Assembly: GCA_022113835.1 (NCBI GenBank)
Contig: JAILWY010000026.1
Coordinates: 10,195,001 to 10,259,000, forward strand
DNA length: 64,000 bases
Direction: 5' to 3'
DNA from: Atopsyche davidsoni
Lineage: Eukaryota; Arthropoda; Insecta; Trichoptera; Hydrobiosidae
Position 1 is the stretch's first letter. Each line of letters opens with the position of its first letter. A program made the translations under genes and the position numbers. The notes below the pieces were generated by a model. The model made no database searches, was not told where the DNA came from, and saw only the letters and a list, made by a program, of their open reading frames with translations. Of this stretch, positions 34,817 through 49,110 are shown piece after piece.

Positions 34817-37800
34817 ATTAAAAGGCTTTGAAGCAACTGCCTTAATCAATTTTCAATATTTTAAAAAAAATACTTAAATCATTATCACATAAAAAATCTT
34901 TTCGACTGCATGCTAAGAATAGTTAACTTCAAAATCGTAAATTTTCTTTCATCGCTCTTAGTCCCGTTTGATTCGAGCTTAACCCTTCGCCCTCAGGTAT
35001 AACCCCGCCGTCGGGCCAGGCCCGAAATAGCTAAGAAATAATTTCCTCGCCAAATTGATTGTACTTCCTGTGATAGCGGCGCGGCTGTGATTGTGCTGCT
35101 CGGGACCTGCCGGGAACATATTGGAGTAGGCCTCGCCACATATTTATGATAATGCCCCTTACGTTTTACGCCTTTATTGAGACATCGATATAAGCTCCAA
35201 TGTCGTTTCGCAGGGAAATTACCTTTTCAGATGATCTGGGGCGGGGACAGGGGCTCGTGGTACCGAGTCCTTCCCATATTCAGATAAATCTAGTAATATA
35301 AAGACGCGCGTAGCAATTTTTAGACCTTAATATTATGCATTTATTAAACGATACATATTTGAATAACGCACTGGGATTTGGAAGCAATTTTTCTGTGTTC
35401 AGAAATTCAGTGTCTTTAAAGAAAGTGCCATTTTTGAATCACTCAAAAATGTTTTATAAGCTCTTGTGATTTTTCGTTTGGTAAATTTAAATATTTATTT
35501 TGTTTTTAAATATAAATATTTCTTACTTGTGTGCCTGTCTTCAACAAACTATTATTATTGCTTTATTTACCTTAAGTAAAATGAATATCAGATATTGGCA
35601 AATTGGATGCTAACCCGCATAAAAGTGCGATAATCGAATTATGAGAGTATGTAAGTAAAAAGAAACTATTTCACGCCACAGAAATTGATAAAAGTCTTTA
35701 AAACCTACAAAGGATTAGTTATGGAGCCTGTATATAGCTTTAATTATATCTATAAAAAATCTCATGATATTTTGTTTTATGATTTAACCATTTCGTCACA
35801 TTTTCCGGATACTTTGTAATCCAATGACAATATATTGAATAATGATTCAACAAACTCTAATTATTATTTCTGTTTATTTTCCTTGTGGAATTGTCTCTTA
35901 TTTACTCAGTCCGGGAGTATCATGGTAGCGTATGCTTTAATAATGGAACTGTAGAAGTAAACCGCAAGCGCATATTTTTATTATCTTTTATACTTCTTGA
36001 CCATATGCTAATAGCACTGTCGACTGAGAAAACCCAAACCGCTTATATTTGAATGAATACCAAATGAATTGTAAAGGTGACATTTTTCTTGCAGTCAAAA
36101 GCACATTGTTTTGGAAGGAATGTTAAATTATTAATAGGTTGAACTTTTCGAATGAACGAAACAAACTCTTTGTTCTAAAATAAAGTGGACGCCGCAATTA
36201 ATAAGGTACGTTTATTCAATCAGATGGCGCCTCTGCTCTCTAAACGACAGTGCCGTGCGAAAAATAGCCGGCATTCCTTTAAAGAGCTTTTCGGGTGCCC
36301 GACGCTATTTTGGCGTTTGTCGAGTTGACACAATACGAGCGGGGTGGGTGAATGAGCGATTGTATCAGTCTTTTACGAGGCGGGCTAAGTTTGTTGGTCG
36401 ATAGAGCTTTAATTTAATAAGTTGGTAGCGGGGCTCTTTGTCTGGGCGGTAATGACTCGGCGCGTATATTTTCCGTATCTCGACACCATTTCCATGATCG
36501 TTACCAATATAACTTTACCTACCGGCAGAAACGCGTCAAAGATATCTTATTTTCTTTCTGAAGTAGGAATGTTAAATAGGAAGGTTATTTCTATACATAA
36601 ATATTTGAATTTGATTGTCTGATATGCTTTATCTCATTGTGATAGTATGAAAGTACTTTCAGGATTTTTATCCTTTTTGAAGCATCATTAAGGAAATGAC
36701 TTGGCTTTTTATTTGTTTTTTACACTTGTAGGACAAGACAATTCTCGTCATCGTCACTTCAGGGGTTTTCGCCCAGGCTTTTAACGAATGATGATAATTC
36801 ACGTAGATGTTTTCACATCTTGTTATTTAAAAACGCGCTTCTTTTTTCAGCATGTTACACGAACGTATTCGGCATATTTTTCTTTTAAAAATTCTATTTT
36901 TATATAGAAAAAATCCACTGTTAATTCGGAAATATTTTTACACCAGACGCATTTGCGTCTTCTGAAGATAAACTGTATCATTTAATATAATCGAACGAAA
37001 ATATATATGATATTTGCATGTAGAAAATTGTTATTTCTACATTTCATCAACCAGCCCATAGCCTCTTTGTGTGAATAAAACTACAGACCGTTTTCAGTGT
37101 GAATTTTAGACAGGCTCAGCCTGTTAATCGATATTAAATATGAATATCTAAATGGCTGGGAGATTTTGAACATTTTATAAGTTGTTTATATATGGACTAT
37201 CACAGATTGGGCCAATCTGTTTTGGATAATCATGTGTCGATTTTTTCTTATGTTATTCAAATTCATTTCTGTGACTTTTTATCTGATCAATTATGATACT
37301 TCAACAGTTGCAGATAGTGAAAAAAAAAGTACGACAGACGATACTAATCAACAATACGTGATGAAATATTAAATCACCCTTCTGTGAATATCGGTATTTA
37401 ATACGATGTCTGTGGCGTGCGATGTCCCTTGCAGTATTGCTTCTGGCGCATTCCCTCAAGTTGTGGCAGCGCCTCTACGTCGTTAATTAAGACGGCAGAG
37501 TATTTCTCTCCGTGTTTCTGAAGCGTGTTTTCCTCCTCTAGTCCATATTTCACCCCTCGCCTGCACTGCCTATACGGTCCATAGGGAACTCGATAAATTT
37601 TCCGATAACGTGAGGCGTACTTGGCGGAACTGAGGGGTCGTTAGTGAGATGTGTCTTGCTTGACCACACAATACGTGGTACCGACCATTTTCCATAGATT
37701 TATTTCTATATATTAAATATATATTTAAATATATATATTTTTTTTAAATTGTAATAAATTGAGAATAGCAAAACAGGGAAATATTCTAAGCTAAAGATTA

Positions 37801-38849
37801 ATGTCATTTCAAAAATACTATTTCTGAAAAATCTGTCATATTATTAAAAAAAAATTCAGTTAAATAACACGTTTAACCGGCAAATTAATCAAGTGTCGGT
37901 TTAATTTCCTCTTTCGTGCCTTGATAACTTTATTCTGTATGAAAATGATAGGCAGTTATTACGTTTTTTATTACGTAACTGGTTATTATACGTTGGCTTT
38001 GTAAGGCTCACGTGTCTCGCAAATTAATTTATATATAGCACCACGTTACTTTTTTATGATCGAATAATGATAATTTGAAATACTTTATTGACGAGGGTCG
38101 TCGTTTCAAGCGCAGAATCAGAATAAAGGAACCCGGAAAATTCATGCCATTTTATCTACCGATTTTTTTCATACACTCTTCTACATACGGCATTGAATTT
38201 TTCAAGCCTTTTATAAAGCTGGACTTTTTATTGTTGTAACATTATGGATTACATGGCATCCACTTAAATATTACTTCTTTCAGACCGACTCGAAAATATT
38301 ATCAGCGTATTATCATGTTTTTTTTCGTACACCAGAAATTATACTCAGTTTAATTTTTCTGATGGGTTGCTTCTGTGTGTAATAAAGAACACGTCAATGC
38401 GACTTTTCGCCGTAAATCTGTAGAGCTTAAAATCTCGCAGTGATTCCCGGTGTAAGGTTTTATCGCTACGGGCATTCGCAGTCGGAGCATGGTGTCGGCT
38501 CCGTATTTAATCACCGGACCTCTATCCCCCGTGGGTTTGAATGCCATAACTCCCGCCTCCGCCCGTCCTCGACCCAGGACCAGCCGCCCTGGCTCCCGGG
38601 CGGCTGGGTGCTACAAGTATCAATATGACGTCACTACGCCACAATACCCTCTTGAAATCTGACGATCCCGCAATATTTGAGATTCCGATTACATAAGCAC
38701 TCACATTGCTTAATATGTATAAATGTAAATATTTGTATATTTATTTTTTTTTAAATTTGTGTATTTATGTATATGTGTATGTAATGTATTTTCGTTTCTT
38801 TTCAGCATCTTTCAAAAATATTTTATATTTTTTACATTGGTTGTTAAAT

Positions 38850-38882
38850 TTATAATTTCTTTTTCTTTTCTTGCAGGTGAGT
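38850..38882 (+). promoter_or_regulatory. putative recursive-splicing ratchet point in rl intron 1
   Basis: A strong pyrimidine tract (TTTCTTTTTCTTTTCTTGCAG, AG at 38875-38876) is followed without gap by the consensus donor GTGAGT (38877-38882). Fly ratchet points have this Yn-N-CAG|GTRAGT form and subdivide long introns. It lies 29.7 kb downstream of the rl exon 1 donor, on the same strand. If used as an ordinary exon in rl phase 2, it would read GTG then TGA, so it cannot be a coding exon, which favours a zero-length exon. A second strong acceptor (TTTTCGTTTCTTTTCAG, ending 38805) precedes it by 71 nt. The motif is seen directly; use in splicing is inferred. Confidence 0.6.
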
Positions 38883-41800
38883 ACCACTGATCTATTCCGT
38901 TCTCATCTACAAAGACGATATAATCCGACTGGTGACGTATGGAACACTACCGAGATTACTACGCATACTCACTTTTCAATTATTATTAATCTAATTATTA
39001 TTAGTGTGTACGTAAAATAACTATAATTTTCTTTTAAATTTGTTTAATCTATGATGACTGCGCAGTAAGACACTAACATTTGCAAATTCTATTTTGTAAG
39101 TATGCTGCAAACTTGAAAGTTTATGAGAGAAATATTATTTCCCATTTCCTGTAATATTTGATTATTTGTGTTGAAAAAGCTTTCTTGGTATAGGAAATGG
39201 TTTATATATTCAAAAACACATTATCGATAATATCATAAAGTCTAAAGGTAAAATTCGTTTTATTTGAATGAGATATAAAACATTATTTACAAACAATAAT
39301 AGACGTTTATATATAAAAATACCTTCAATATGGAAATATAAAATGGAAAATGTACATATATTTTTTTTTGTGTTTGTTTTTCTTGAAAATAAAATTGTTT
39401 GTATTCGTGAAAGCTTTTTGGTTTAAAAATAATTCAATGCTTGTCTGAAAATTTGCATTTTTTATTTAACCATATATGTATTTGCATTGATATATTCAAA
39501 TTTTCTTATTTATTGATGTTCCTACATCACACCAAGAGAAAATGTTGATAATAAGATCCTTTAGCTTAAAGTTTAAATATTATTTTTGGGAATCAACTAT
39601 GGAAGAAAATAGCATCGCATTCTACGGAAGTTGTCAACGGCCTCTTGTTGCTCAGGACGATTCTGGTCCGTCACAAACAATCACTGTAGTTTGACCTGCG
39701 TGCTTAAGTTTGCCGGTAGTGTTGACATATCAAAACCGAATTTAATCAATAGCCAGTAATCAAATATAGTTATATTGTAGTATCGTCTTCTCTCTTGTCC
39801 CGGGCTGGTAATCCTCGCCAGGTGCTGTCCGGGGCGCTGTCACCACGAACCAACCTCGCGGCTGGAGCAATCGCCCATTACGCCGACAACAGGCGGGGCA
39901 ACAGATGGCCCTCGGCCACCCTGGCCTTTGAGTATACTTTAAACGTAATATTAATAGCTTATATGTTTAACACGTTCGCTACCGGCTTTTGCTTGCAAAA
40001 CTTATATTTTAAAAGTAAATTCAACCATTATAGTATTATCAACGCTTAGCACGCGACCGGCTTGTGATATATAGACCGGCTTATCGTATTAAAGTTCACA
40101 GGCTTTAACAATTTGAGGGAATTTAACTATTTAATATCTCTCTTTTTGGTTCCTAGCGTTGAACCGCCAACTAGTTTAAGCAGATATTCTTTCTGTAGGT
40201 ATGAATATCGTGACGCAAGTGCATCTTTTTAACTCAATGTGTTTTGTTCTGGAAATTAAATTGTCCATGACCTTTGTTCGTGTTTTATAAGATTGTGTGT
40301 TTTTGGCTAACGCCCAGGACTTATAACTTTATATTCTCCCATGACATCGAATAATATTAAGATAATATATTTTCTATGTTTATTTCATTATTACTTGTCC
40401 CGTGCACAAAAGCTCGGTATTCTATTCAACAATACTTGAGAGAGCTTTTTTATTCCCAATGCTGGGAAATTTGTTACTTTTGCATATAAATAAAAAATAT
40501 TTAGGTTCCGGTTATCGATTAAAACCTTTTTTTGGTGGCGGAAAGGTACGCAGCGGCGTAGCCTATAATCGTTTGTTTTATGAAACGGTTTTTTAATACG
40601 TTGTAATGTTTTCATGATTTTTACGTAGCATTATTATTTTTTTTAACTTTATATTCATTTTATCGTGGTGACGCGATCAATTAAGATGAAAGTTATAAGT
40701 TTTCACATTTCCCATAAAAATAAAAGAAGACAGAGACAGATATTTTTCTTTTGTGAGACTCCTAGTTGTATTTATTTTATATCAAAAAGACATATTAAAT
40801 TTAATTCTTGTAATGCATCATTTCATGTGATGTAGATTAAATTGACTCCAACGATATACTTTTAATCCTACTACCATGATTTATTTTTTTGTTGTAAAAA
40901 GTACTTATAAATGTAGCGCTCGCCGAACCCAAACGATTTGTACTAAGTTTTTTCTGCGGGAAAAACTTGCAACCGTCTGTTTTAAATGTCAGATAATATT
41001 TTGAATGAACTCGCTTTCAAGTTGTATACAGGAAGAATTTAAAATAAAACGACGCTCAGATATTCTTTTTCAAGGACGAGCCCCACCTGTGGCCTCCGAC
41101 TCTTGTTGAGTAGGGTGTTCGGGTAATCCCATTCGGGTTCCCTATATTCTATTTGCGGATTTCAAAATAAAAAGGGTTTTAACACAAAGGTTACAATGGT
41201 AAGAAATCTTATAACTATCTTTCGGGATCTATCAAACCCTTTGTCTTATAACCACAATACGCGATCATATTTCACTACAGTTTGTACCGTAAGTTTTAAC
41301 ACGAATGTTCGCACGCACAGTTGTCTTTCTTTGTCTCGCGCGCAATGGGCACACGTAAATAATTTATCTCGGATGTCCTCCTGTGAAATGTTTATCCGGA
41401 AAATTTGACTGCTATGCAGAATTCAATATGACATACATATTTCATACTCGTCAAATTATCATATATTGAGTGTTTTTTTTGGTGTCTTCTTTTCAAATAA
41501 AAAAAAAAAATTTAATTGATTCAGGTACATTTTTTGATTTAACATGCTATGCTCAACTGCGTCGTAAAACCACTCGTTATAAAAAAATACATTTCAAAAT
41601 AAAATTTAAAAAAACTCTATGTGATCTATAAAGAATCATCGGATTCAGGAAACTCTTCTAGATTGTTTTCAGGAAAGGACTGCATCCCCTAACGGTTTGT
41701 TAAAGATGAACATATAAGCGTCTCGAGAGTAGATCAGGGTTTAGTAAGAAAATATAAACCTTTCCATTTAGGAGTTTAGTAAACGGTTCGACATTCTCGT

Positions 41801-44800
41801 TACATGTTTCACAATCAGAATATATATTTAAAGATGGTTTTCAACCTTCATTAGGGAAGGGCACATTAAAAAAATAATTACATTCTTTCCGAGTTTGTTA
41901 GCATTAAACGATCTTTGCATATTTATTATGAGCTGAGGGATCGGTTGGTTCTTTTTATTCGCTCATTAGCAGTTTTCTCATGCTTTTAATATTAATCTGT
42001 TTCGGACCGCTGGAGTTAAAGGGCGTCGTATTGTTTCATATTTATAACCCGCACTTGGTATCGAATTTCAATTATATTCTTGCAAGTATAACTTTTATTA
42101 AGGGGAAAAAGTAATTAAAATTTCAGAATAGTTTCTTACTCTGCCGAAATGGAAATTTGGCTCTACTTTTTATCAAGTAGATAAAAGTACTACTACAGTT
42201 TATTTGCTTTATTAAATTTTTTAAGGTTTTTCATAATCGGTTAAAGTTTTTTTTTATGTTGTTAGCTTTCTTCATTTTGAAATAGCAAAAATGCGCAATT
42301 TCATACAAACTTTAAACATGTGTGTTTAAAATTTTAGATTAAAAAGTTAAACAATGATTGTGGGTTATCTAAATACGATCGTTTTGTTAGTGTTTTTTTT
42401 AGCACACGGTAATACTTTTGCATAACGTCACAAATTATGAATAGAAGCACGTGTCAAATGCTAGTAAAAAAATACCGAACTAATACCAATCCCAATCACA
42501 TAATTGTAGATGACTGCTTGATATGAACGCAGAGTTTTATAATATATTTCATGCAATGGACGTCCGCCTCTTCTGCGCTACCGGCTCATGTTACGAGTCT
42601 TAAATCAACTTGAAGGATACTGAAAGTATCGACCTAACTCTTCTGCGTCATTCTTGAAAAACCGATCGAGTCTGCTCGAGAGTTTTCCATGCAAATATTC
42701 ATATCGCCAAGAAGAAAACTTCAAAACGTTTGAAAATATTGTTTATAGCTGGGTCAGATTTTAAATTTGATTTTTAAGACCCTCGAACTCGGCGCTTTTG
42801 GTCCAAAATAATAATTTGGAAACTGATGAAATCATATATAAGTATACGAAATATTAATACCATTTTTCTTTTTGATACAGAATAAGATCATTCTCTAATT
42901 CCAATGCCTAATAGTAATTGTACGTAATAACACCTTACTAAAATATTATATTTTCCCAAGGCGTACAATTAACAATGTAATGCGAAATGGAACAAAATAA
43001 TACTCTACTTTATAAGTGTGATAAATAATATTGAATATGCAAAACTTTGTTGTTATGTTGTTAAAACGTATTAAAATATAATAAAACTTATTGTGGTGAT
43101 TGTTTAAATCTTACATATATTATTTACAATTAGAAAAGCACATAAATGTTCTCAATAGTACAAGTCTTTCTATGTGGAAATTTTTTTGATCTCAAGTCAT
43201 TACATGCTTATGTTTTTTCCATATAAACTGTGTGTGAGGTTTTAAAAAAAACTGAATTTTATTTGAAAAAAAAAAAAAGTCAATTTCCTAAAAAAAAACA
43301 TATAAAAGGCACAATTCACCAATTGATGACTCGCTCGGGGCAGCATATATTTCTTTGCTCCTATAATTGCAAACAAAGTGTGCTTAAGGGCAGGTGTTTT
43401 AAAATTTTAAAATCTAATTTGGTTTTCTTGTAAATGGCGACATAACGGTATTTTAAAACCTATACCGGTACATTGATATGTAAAAAGCCCCGCTCCGCCG
43501 GCACGTAGCAATCCCCTAATGCGCGCAACGCGAGCCGCTCTCCAGCAGGGGCGGCGCGGAGTGCGAGAGCATGAACTCGACCACCCGGCTCATTTCAAAA
43601 TCAATATTTTCATACTCCGGCTATCAAATAGTCTTACTTCAAATAAACCATAAATGTCGATTGCAATATATTTTACGTTTTATTGTTTCCAGCCTGAGTA
43701 AACAGTAACATTTTTGAGCTTTTGCAAATGTCTATTCCCATGGGTTTACTGTAGAAAGCTAGCGTATGTGATTCGAGGTATAAATTTTATTATATCTTTT
43801 CACTTAGCTTGATAGAAAAAATTCTAAAAATTATCAATATAGTACTTTAATGGCGTTTTTTAAAAAATATAATATTTTATTTTCGCAGCTTCCAACTTTG
43901 TAATCAAATAAGACGGTTTTAGATTTTTTATTTATTCCAACTGAATTTGGGTGTCTTCTTATAAATATATTTGAAAAGTTGCGTTTGTGTGGCCTCCGCA
44001 CGTGACAAAAGTTCAACTAGCGGGCATATATCACTGGAGAAGAACATGTTTTTTAAAAATATATAATGTATTTTGTAATAACAATGTTTTCTGGGGCAAA
44101 AATAGTCAACAGCGCTCATATTACTGTATATGCAATGTACATAATCATAACTGCTAGAATAAGATCAAGCTTTATCCTCATGATTTTTACATTTTATAAT
44201 ATTCTAAAATTTCATTTTTAATATACATGCATACAAAACACAATCACTTAAACACCTGTTTTTTGTTGGAGTATAATAATTATTTCATGTTAGGAACATC
44301 TGTGTACTCGTGGCGTTTTTATATATTGAAATCGCATGTTCATATTATTATCAAATACGATAAATATCGCACTACTCGTGTACGGGCTAGAAGTGAGACA
44401 CTGTAGATTTTTATAGACAAAAGTACAAGTATCGGTGGTTCGTGATTTGGCCTGCCGAGCTGCGTCGAGCACTCTCGCGGCCCCCGTGAGGCCTCATTAA
44501 GCCCCCGATTGATTCCTCTGCGCCTTCTCGCGCCTGAGAACACTCCATAAGTGATCGCGTCTTTCAAACAATATCCCACCACTCCCGAACACAGCTGAGA
44601 ATAATCGCTATAATTTCAGAAATTTTTTATTTACTTTTGACTCGAATCTAACAAATTATCGAGCGTCTACGGCCAGCCGGCACAGCCCGCCCGCCGGCAC
44701 TCTAAGCCGATGAGTGCTCTTTATTTGTCGAAGAAATTTCCCGCGGTGCCTGCAATTTCAACGCTCCTTTGCAACATTTCCGTAGGGAAAGTTGAAAGAA

Positions 44801-46029
44801 GTAATATTTCACTCAAAATATTACTTCTTATATTCGCACTAGAATGTTGGGAGTAAATATTCATCATATCAACCATTTATTTAGAAATTGTCGACAAATT
44901 TGATATAAACTAGGTTGCTGCTTGAAAACCATTTGTACGCTGATAAAATAAGTAATCTCATTATCATGAGCAAATGTGTTTTTGTCTCTTTTAAAGTAAG
45001 CTAAAAACTGTTGCTTCTACCTATATGGAACACATCGTCCTTGAATGGCTGGTGTTTCTTGAATAGGGATACAGCACGAGTACAGAACTTTTTCTACTTA
45101 TGATATCGAAACGATTTACATAACCACCTCTTACTCGGGTTGCGGGTGTTTCGATTACTGGTGTGATGTGGTGACTCCCACCGCACAAGCAGAAAGCTTC
45201 CGTTAGACGATAACGCCGGCGCCGCTCGCGTACAGGCTTTCCAATTTTTAGTCGCACGTCAAATCAATCAAAACGGCGATCGCTGCAAACGAACTTTAAG
45301 CACGTCAGCGTTACTTTACTTGCTTCTATAAAACTTAACCGCACGTTTTATGCGAATATTCTGCATTGAGGTTACTCTGTACCGGCGCACAGCAGAATGA
45401 CCTCCCAAGCTCATGTCATAAAGCCTCTAACGCTTGACATATTGCGAAAATGCCTTATTGACTTCTTAGCCCGGCATACATTACTTTTATATTTATCGCC
45501 GGGGGATATTGTCGCCCCGCTTTCTCAGAGGGGTCGTAAAAATGCGCCCTCCCCTGTGATGAAATTAGCGAAAATGCCAGCGTGTAAAGGTTCCGTATTC
45601 TCCATGCTATATTCCGTTTCTCATTTTCGGGAGTTTATACGGTAAATAATTAATTTATACCCCAAACGATCGTTCTCGCCGGAGGGCGGGTCGCTCTCGC
45701 GAAACTCCCGCGTAAAGTAACACAAATTGTCTTGAAATTTTCGCGAGCCTACCTTCACTGTCCGCGGGCTCCGCACCAAGCTCAGCCCAGATTGTTGATA
45801 AGCCCTGTTTTCCTCTAGTCTCCTAATCATTTATTCAGACCCCTAGTCTCTTCTTGTGGATTTGAGATTCATAAGTATTTAAGGTTTTTTAAAAATGCTG
45901 TAAACGAGAAGATTTTCATTTGAATACTTTACTCACAATATTATATTTTTACTTTTATTGAGCTATTAAATTAAATAAATTCATATCTTATTTGTAATCA
46001 TCGTTTATTGCTTTTTTATGATTTTTTTT
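38883..46029 (+). other. rl intron 1, 38.9-46.0 kb
   Basis: No gene recognised. GC-rich islands lie at about 39790-39935, 43485-43600, 44440-44570 (with the palindrome TGAGGCCTCA), 44660-44770, 45150-45260, 45480-45570 and 45660-45790. A weak acceptor-donor junction (ATTCTTTCTGTAG|GTATGA) is at 40198/40199. Confidence 0.55.
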
Positions 46030-46038
46030 CTCTCTCTT

Positions 46039-46087
<49 letters not shown>
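46030..46087. repeat. (CT)n-rich microsatellite
   Basis: 58 bp of CT repeats broken by a few TTT interruptions. On the minus strand this is a GA tract, which in insects can bind GAGA-type factors; no such role is shown here. Confidence 0.9.
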
Positions 46088-48739
46088 GTATATACATTAG
46101 TAGCTATAGAAATTATACGATATCTAAAAAAGTTCAGTCCACCTGAACGTTTTCATTTTTACTACCAGATTTTTATATCTGAAAAATATCTTTGCTAACA
46201 CATGTTCGGTTTTTTATCCGCGCGCACTTCCAGTCGACAAGCCGCCCGCCTTCCGCAACATTTGATTTAATCAGGAATTATTAGCATACAGCGAGCGGCC
46301 GGAACGGGCTGCGAGCGTCGATTTCAAAACGACTGAATGAACTTTATTTGATCAACCGCATTATGAAAAACCGATCCTTTTCAATAGTATTATCGCCGAT
46401 AAACTGGAAAATCTGTATTTCGAAATATATCCAAATTCATTCCTCTTTGAATGGTTTCTTCCCTTCGGTAGTATAATTTGAAGTTTCTCCGAAAGCGGTT
46501 GGCCGGAAGCGATACTAGATTGTTCGAGGATAATTTTATTCTTACTTCCACCCGAGATTTCTTATTTGAAAAGGATACCATCATTATCATAGCAGTCAAA
46601 CAATGATTGACAACTTAAATAAACGATCGAGCTTATTTCGGTTCCTGTGATATAATTTTCTTCTCTGGGTTCTTTAAATACTTGCTAATAATTTATCAAT
46701 TAGATTTTTTAATGTCAACTATCATAAGTTGATCCTTAAAATATACACCAATCAGTGACATAAAAGTAAATAATGTGAACGTATTGATTTTCCATTGTAT
46801 TCTGACTGACTCTTCCAATAAACCGAATGTGTTTTTAATATCTGTAGTGCCTCTCAGGCCGCCATCTGAAATTAATACGAATCGACCTTTATCGACTATT
46901 AATTTTATGTCTGCCTACGCCACGAGCTCTCTCGCTAATTTCGTTAAGTGCTTAACCACTAGCATCTTCATAATCCCAGCGTGAATGTCATTTTAGCTCA
47001 ACGGCAGTTTTCATTCGTATAATCCGTTTCCTCACCCCATCTGCAACACATTATGGATTAGCATCCCCTTCAGGTCAGACATAAAGTCAATTCGCAACCT
47101 CCATAATACCAAAGAAGCGGAGCGGAAATACTGTTAATTTTAACTAAGTATTATCACATTTAAAAAAATGGTTTTTGCACCAACTGAATATTTCAATTTT
47201 GATTTCTACGTGTATCTCCTCCAGGTGGATTATGTCTGCTTCAAATATTGTTCGCCATAGCTTTATCCTTAAGTGGTCGTATAATAATGGGCTTTTCAGG
47301 AGTTTGTCGCCACTAAGTCAATCTGTCGATTGCTTTCCTCTTATCCATTGCTTGTAGATTGTCTGCTATGACATTGATGATTTGAAGCATATCTTTTTCT
47401 ATCTGTTGTAAATATACAAGGTAGCGCGATTTGGATTTTATTTAAAATGTAAAATATGTTTTATTTGCTGGCTATATTGAATATCGATTTTTAAGAACAT
47501 AAAAGATTTTAAATTTTAAAATTTTTTATACTGATATTGATGGGAGTTTGTGTAAATGGACGGCATCTTACCATCTTTTGTATTCGTTGGAATATCTTCA
47601 ATTATAATTTCTCAGCAATTCGGATCAAATTAAATCGCCATCTCTTCAGTTGAAGAGCAGGTGTGACGAAGCAATTTTATAATATAAAAGTAAAATTGCG
47701 GCGCCCTTCGAGGGGATTAGATACCAGCGCTGAGAGCCTGTCAGCTGGCTTCTCTTTTAATTGAACCCACCCATGTTTTTCTGCCGAGCTTTGTTGAAGC
47801 CATAAACGGCCATTATTCATCGTACTCTATCATTTGAAAAAAAAAATGTTCCGCAAAATATAACATCGACATTGATTAAATCCTTTACAAATACACAACA
47901 GTAACACAGCTGAACTTTTCTCATTAGATCAGCTTCTTTCGGATTTTAAGTTGCTTTATTTTATATGTTATTTTTTAATATGCTTTATATATATATCGTA
48001 AGATATATGTATATGACCAGTACTTATTTATGAATTGAAAAAGAGTTGTCTCATGCACAGTTAAGAGTTTTGACCATTTTGAGAATGTTATTTATTACAC
48101 CATACACACCCTAAATGCACTTGGAGTTGCTGACACCAATAGCATCCTGCAGGATAGCAACAGAACTGCAGAAGAGAGTTACTATTTGCAAAAATATAAT
48201 TGGTGAAAAATAGGTCTGCCCAAATTTCACGACCGCGCTTTGGCGAAAAGCTTACGCTTAGGAGAAAAAAAATCGAATTTTGTCTATAAACATTTTTAGC
48301 TGTCTCTTTATTGGTATATTACTTTTTTCTCTCTCGGTTCCTTTGTATGTTTTTCATTTTACTCGGTCTAAAAGAAACAATTTTATATTTTGCTTCTATT
48401 TTTTTCTCTCTTACAAGATATCCAAAAACTGCTTTCTTTTATAAGGTTAAAGCTGATTTTTTTTGTCATTTATGATGTTTTATCACATGAGTTCAATGGG
48501 CATTAAAGTTTTTAATATTACTTTTAGCGGAGTTTATTATCATTTATTTTTGCTGCATAATTTTTTTCGGTACTACAAGGAACGTGTCTTGTGTAGGAAT
48601 GTGCATCAATAAAAGAAAACAATACTTGGTGTACGTTTAGAAGAACGTGCTTAATTGTATATATAATTCTTAAGAACGGTCGTCAAAATGTAATGAAATA
48701 CGTTATGTAAGGGTGTATATTATAAAGTCTCGCATAATA

Positions 48740-49110
48740 TTATTCCCGCGGTGTATTGTAGCAGCGTCCGTATGCTAATTACTCAGTCGAAGCCGTCCCA
48801 GGCCCCGCGGCCGCTCCTCCTCGGCTCTCTCGCACGGCGAACTTCCCCGTCAGGAGCAGCGAACTCGCGAACCCCCTTAACTAACGAACTTTGCCGTTTT
48901 TACACCTTCAAAATTTAATCAACAAACTTCCGTCATTACAGGACTGCGGTCTTTTGTCGCCGGATTATGATAATCATATTTCCGGAAGTCGGTGCCCGCC
49001 CCCCGCCGATGCGCTGTTTCAATTTTGATTTATCTTTCGCCCGCTCTCGTTAATTACTTTCTATTATGCTAGAGCCGGGTCGGAATCTGCTATGTAATCA
49101 GCTCGTTTGA
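48740..49110. other. largest GC/CpG-rich intronic island
   Basis: About 370 bp of clearly elevated GC with many CpG dinucleotides (e.g. CCCGCGGCCGC-like stretches near 48795-48815 and GCCCGCCCCCCGCCG near 48993-49007), flanked by AT-rich intron. No long reading frame or transposon feature. Accessible cis-regulatory DNA is a plausible reading; this is inference from composition only. Confidence 0.4.

Larger units (their letters stand above)
31620..38849 (+). other. rl intron 1, central part
   Basis: No exon or gene recognised on either strand. GC-rich islands lie at about 31900-31935 (with GCAGAGC-G-GCTCTGC), 32765-32890, 35000-35150, 36210-36380, 37410-37650 and 38500-38620. An AT palindromic tract (TATATTTAAATATA core) is at about 37710-37740. 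The poly-T and hairpin are listed separately. Confidence 0.6.

Noticed and set aside
38806..38876. Possible 71-nt exon between two strong acceptors
   Set aside because: The sequence meets an early stop in this frame and ends in the second acceptor's pyrimidine tract. It is better explained as alternative acceptors at the ratchet site.
40190..40205. Another acceptor-donor junction (TTCTTTCTGTAG|GTATGA)
   Set aside because: The pyrimidine tract is short, the donor weak, and it lies only 1.3 kb from the much stronger site at 38876.
46775..46990. Minus-strand protein-like frame (KHLTKLARELVA... DGGLRGTTDIKN) broken by one TAG
   Set aside because: I could not tie it to any family and no second conserved block was found. 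It is left unannotated; a translated search could revive it.
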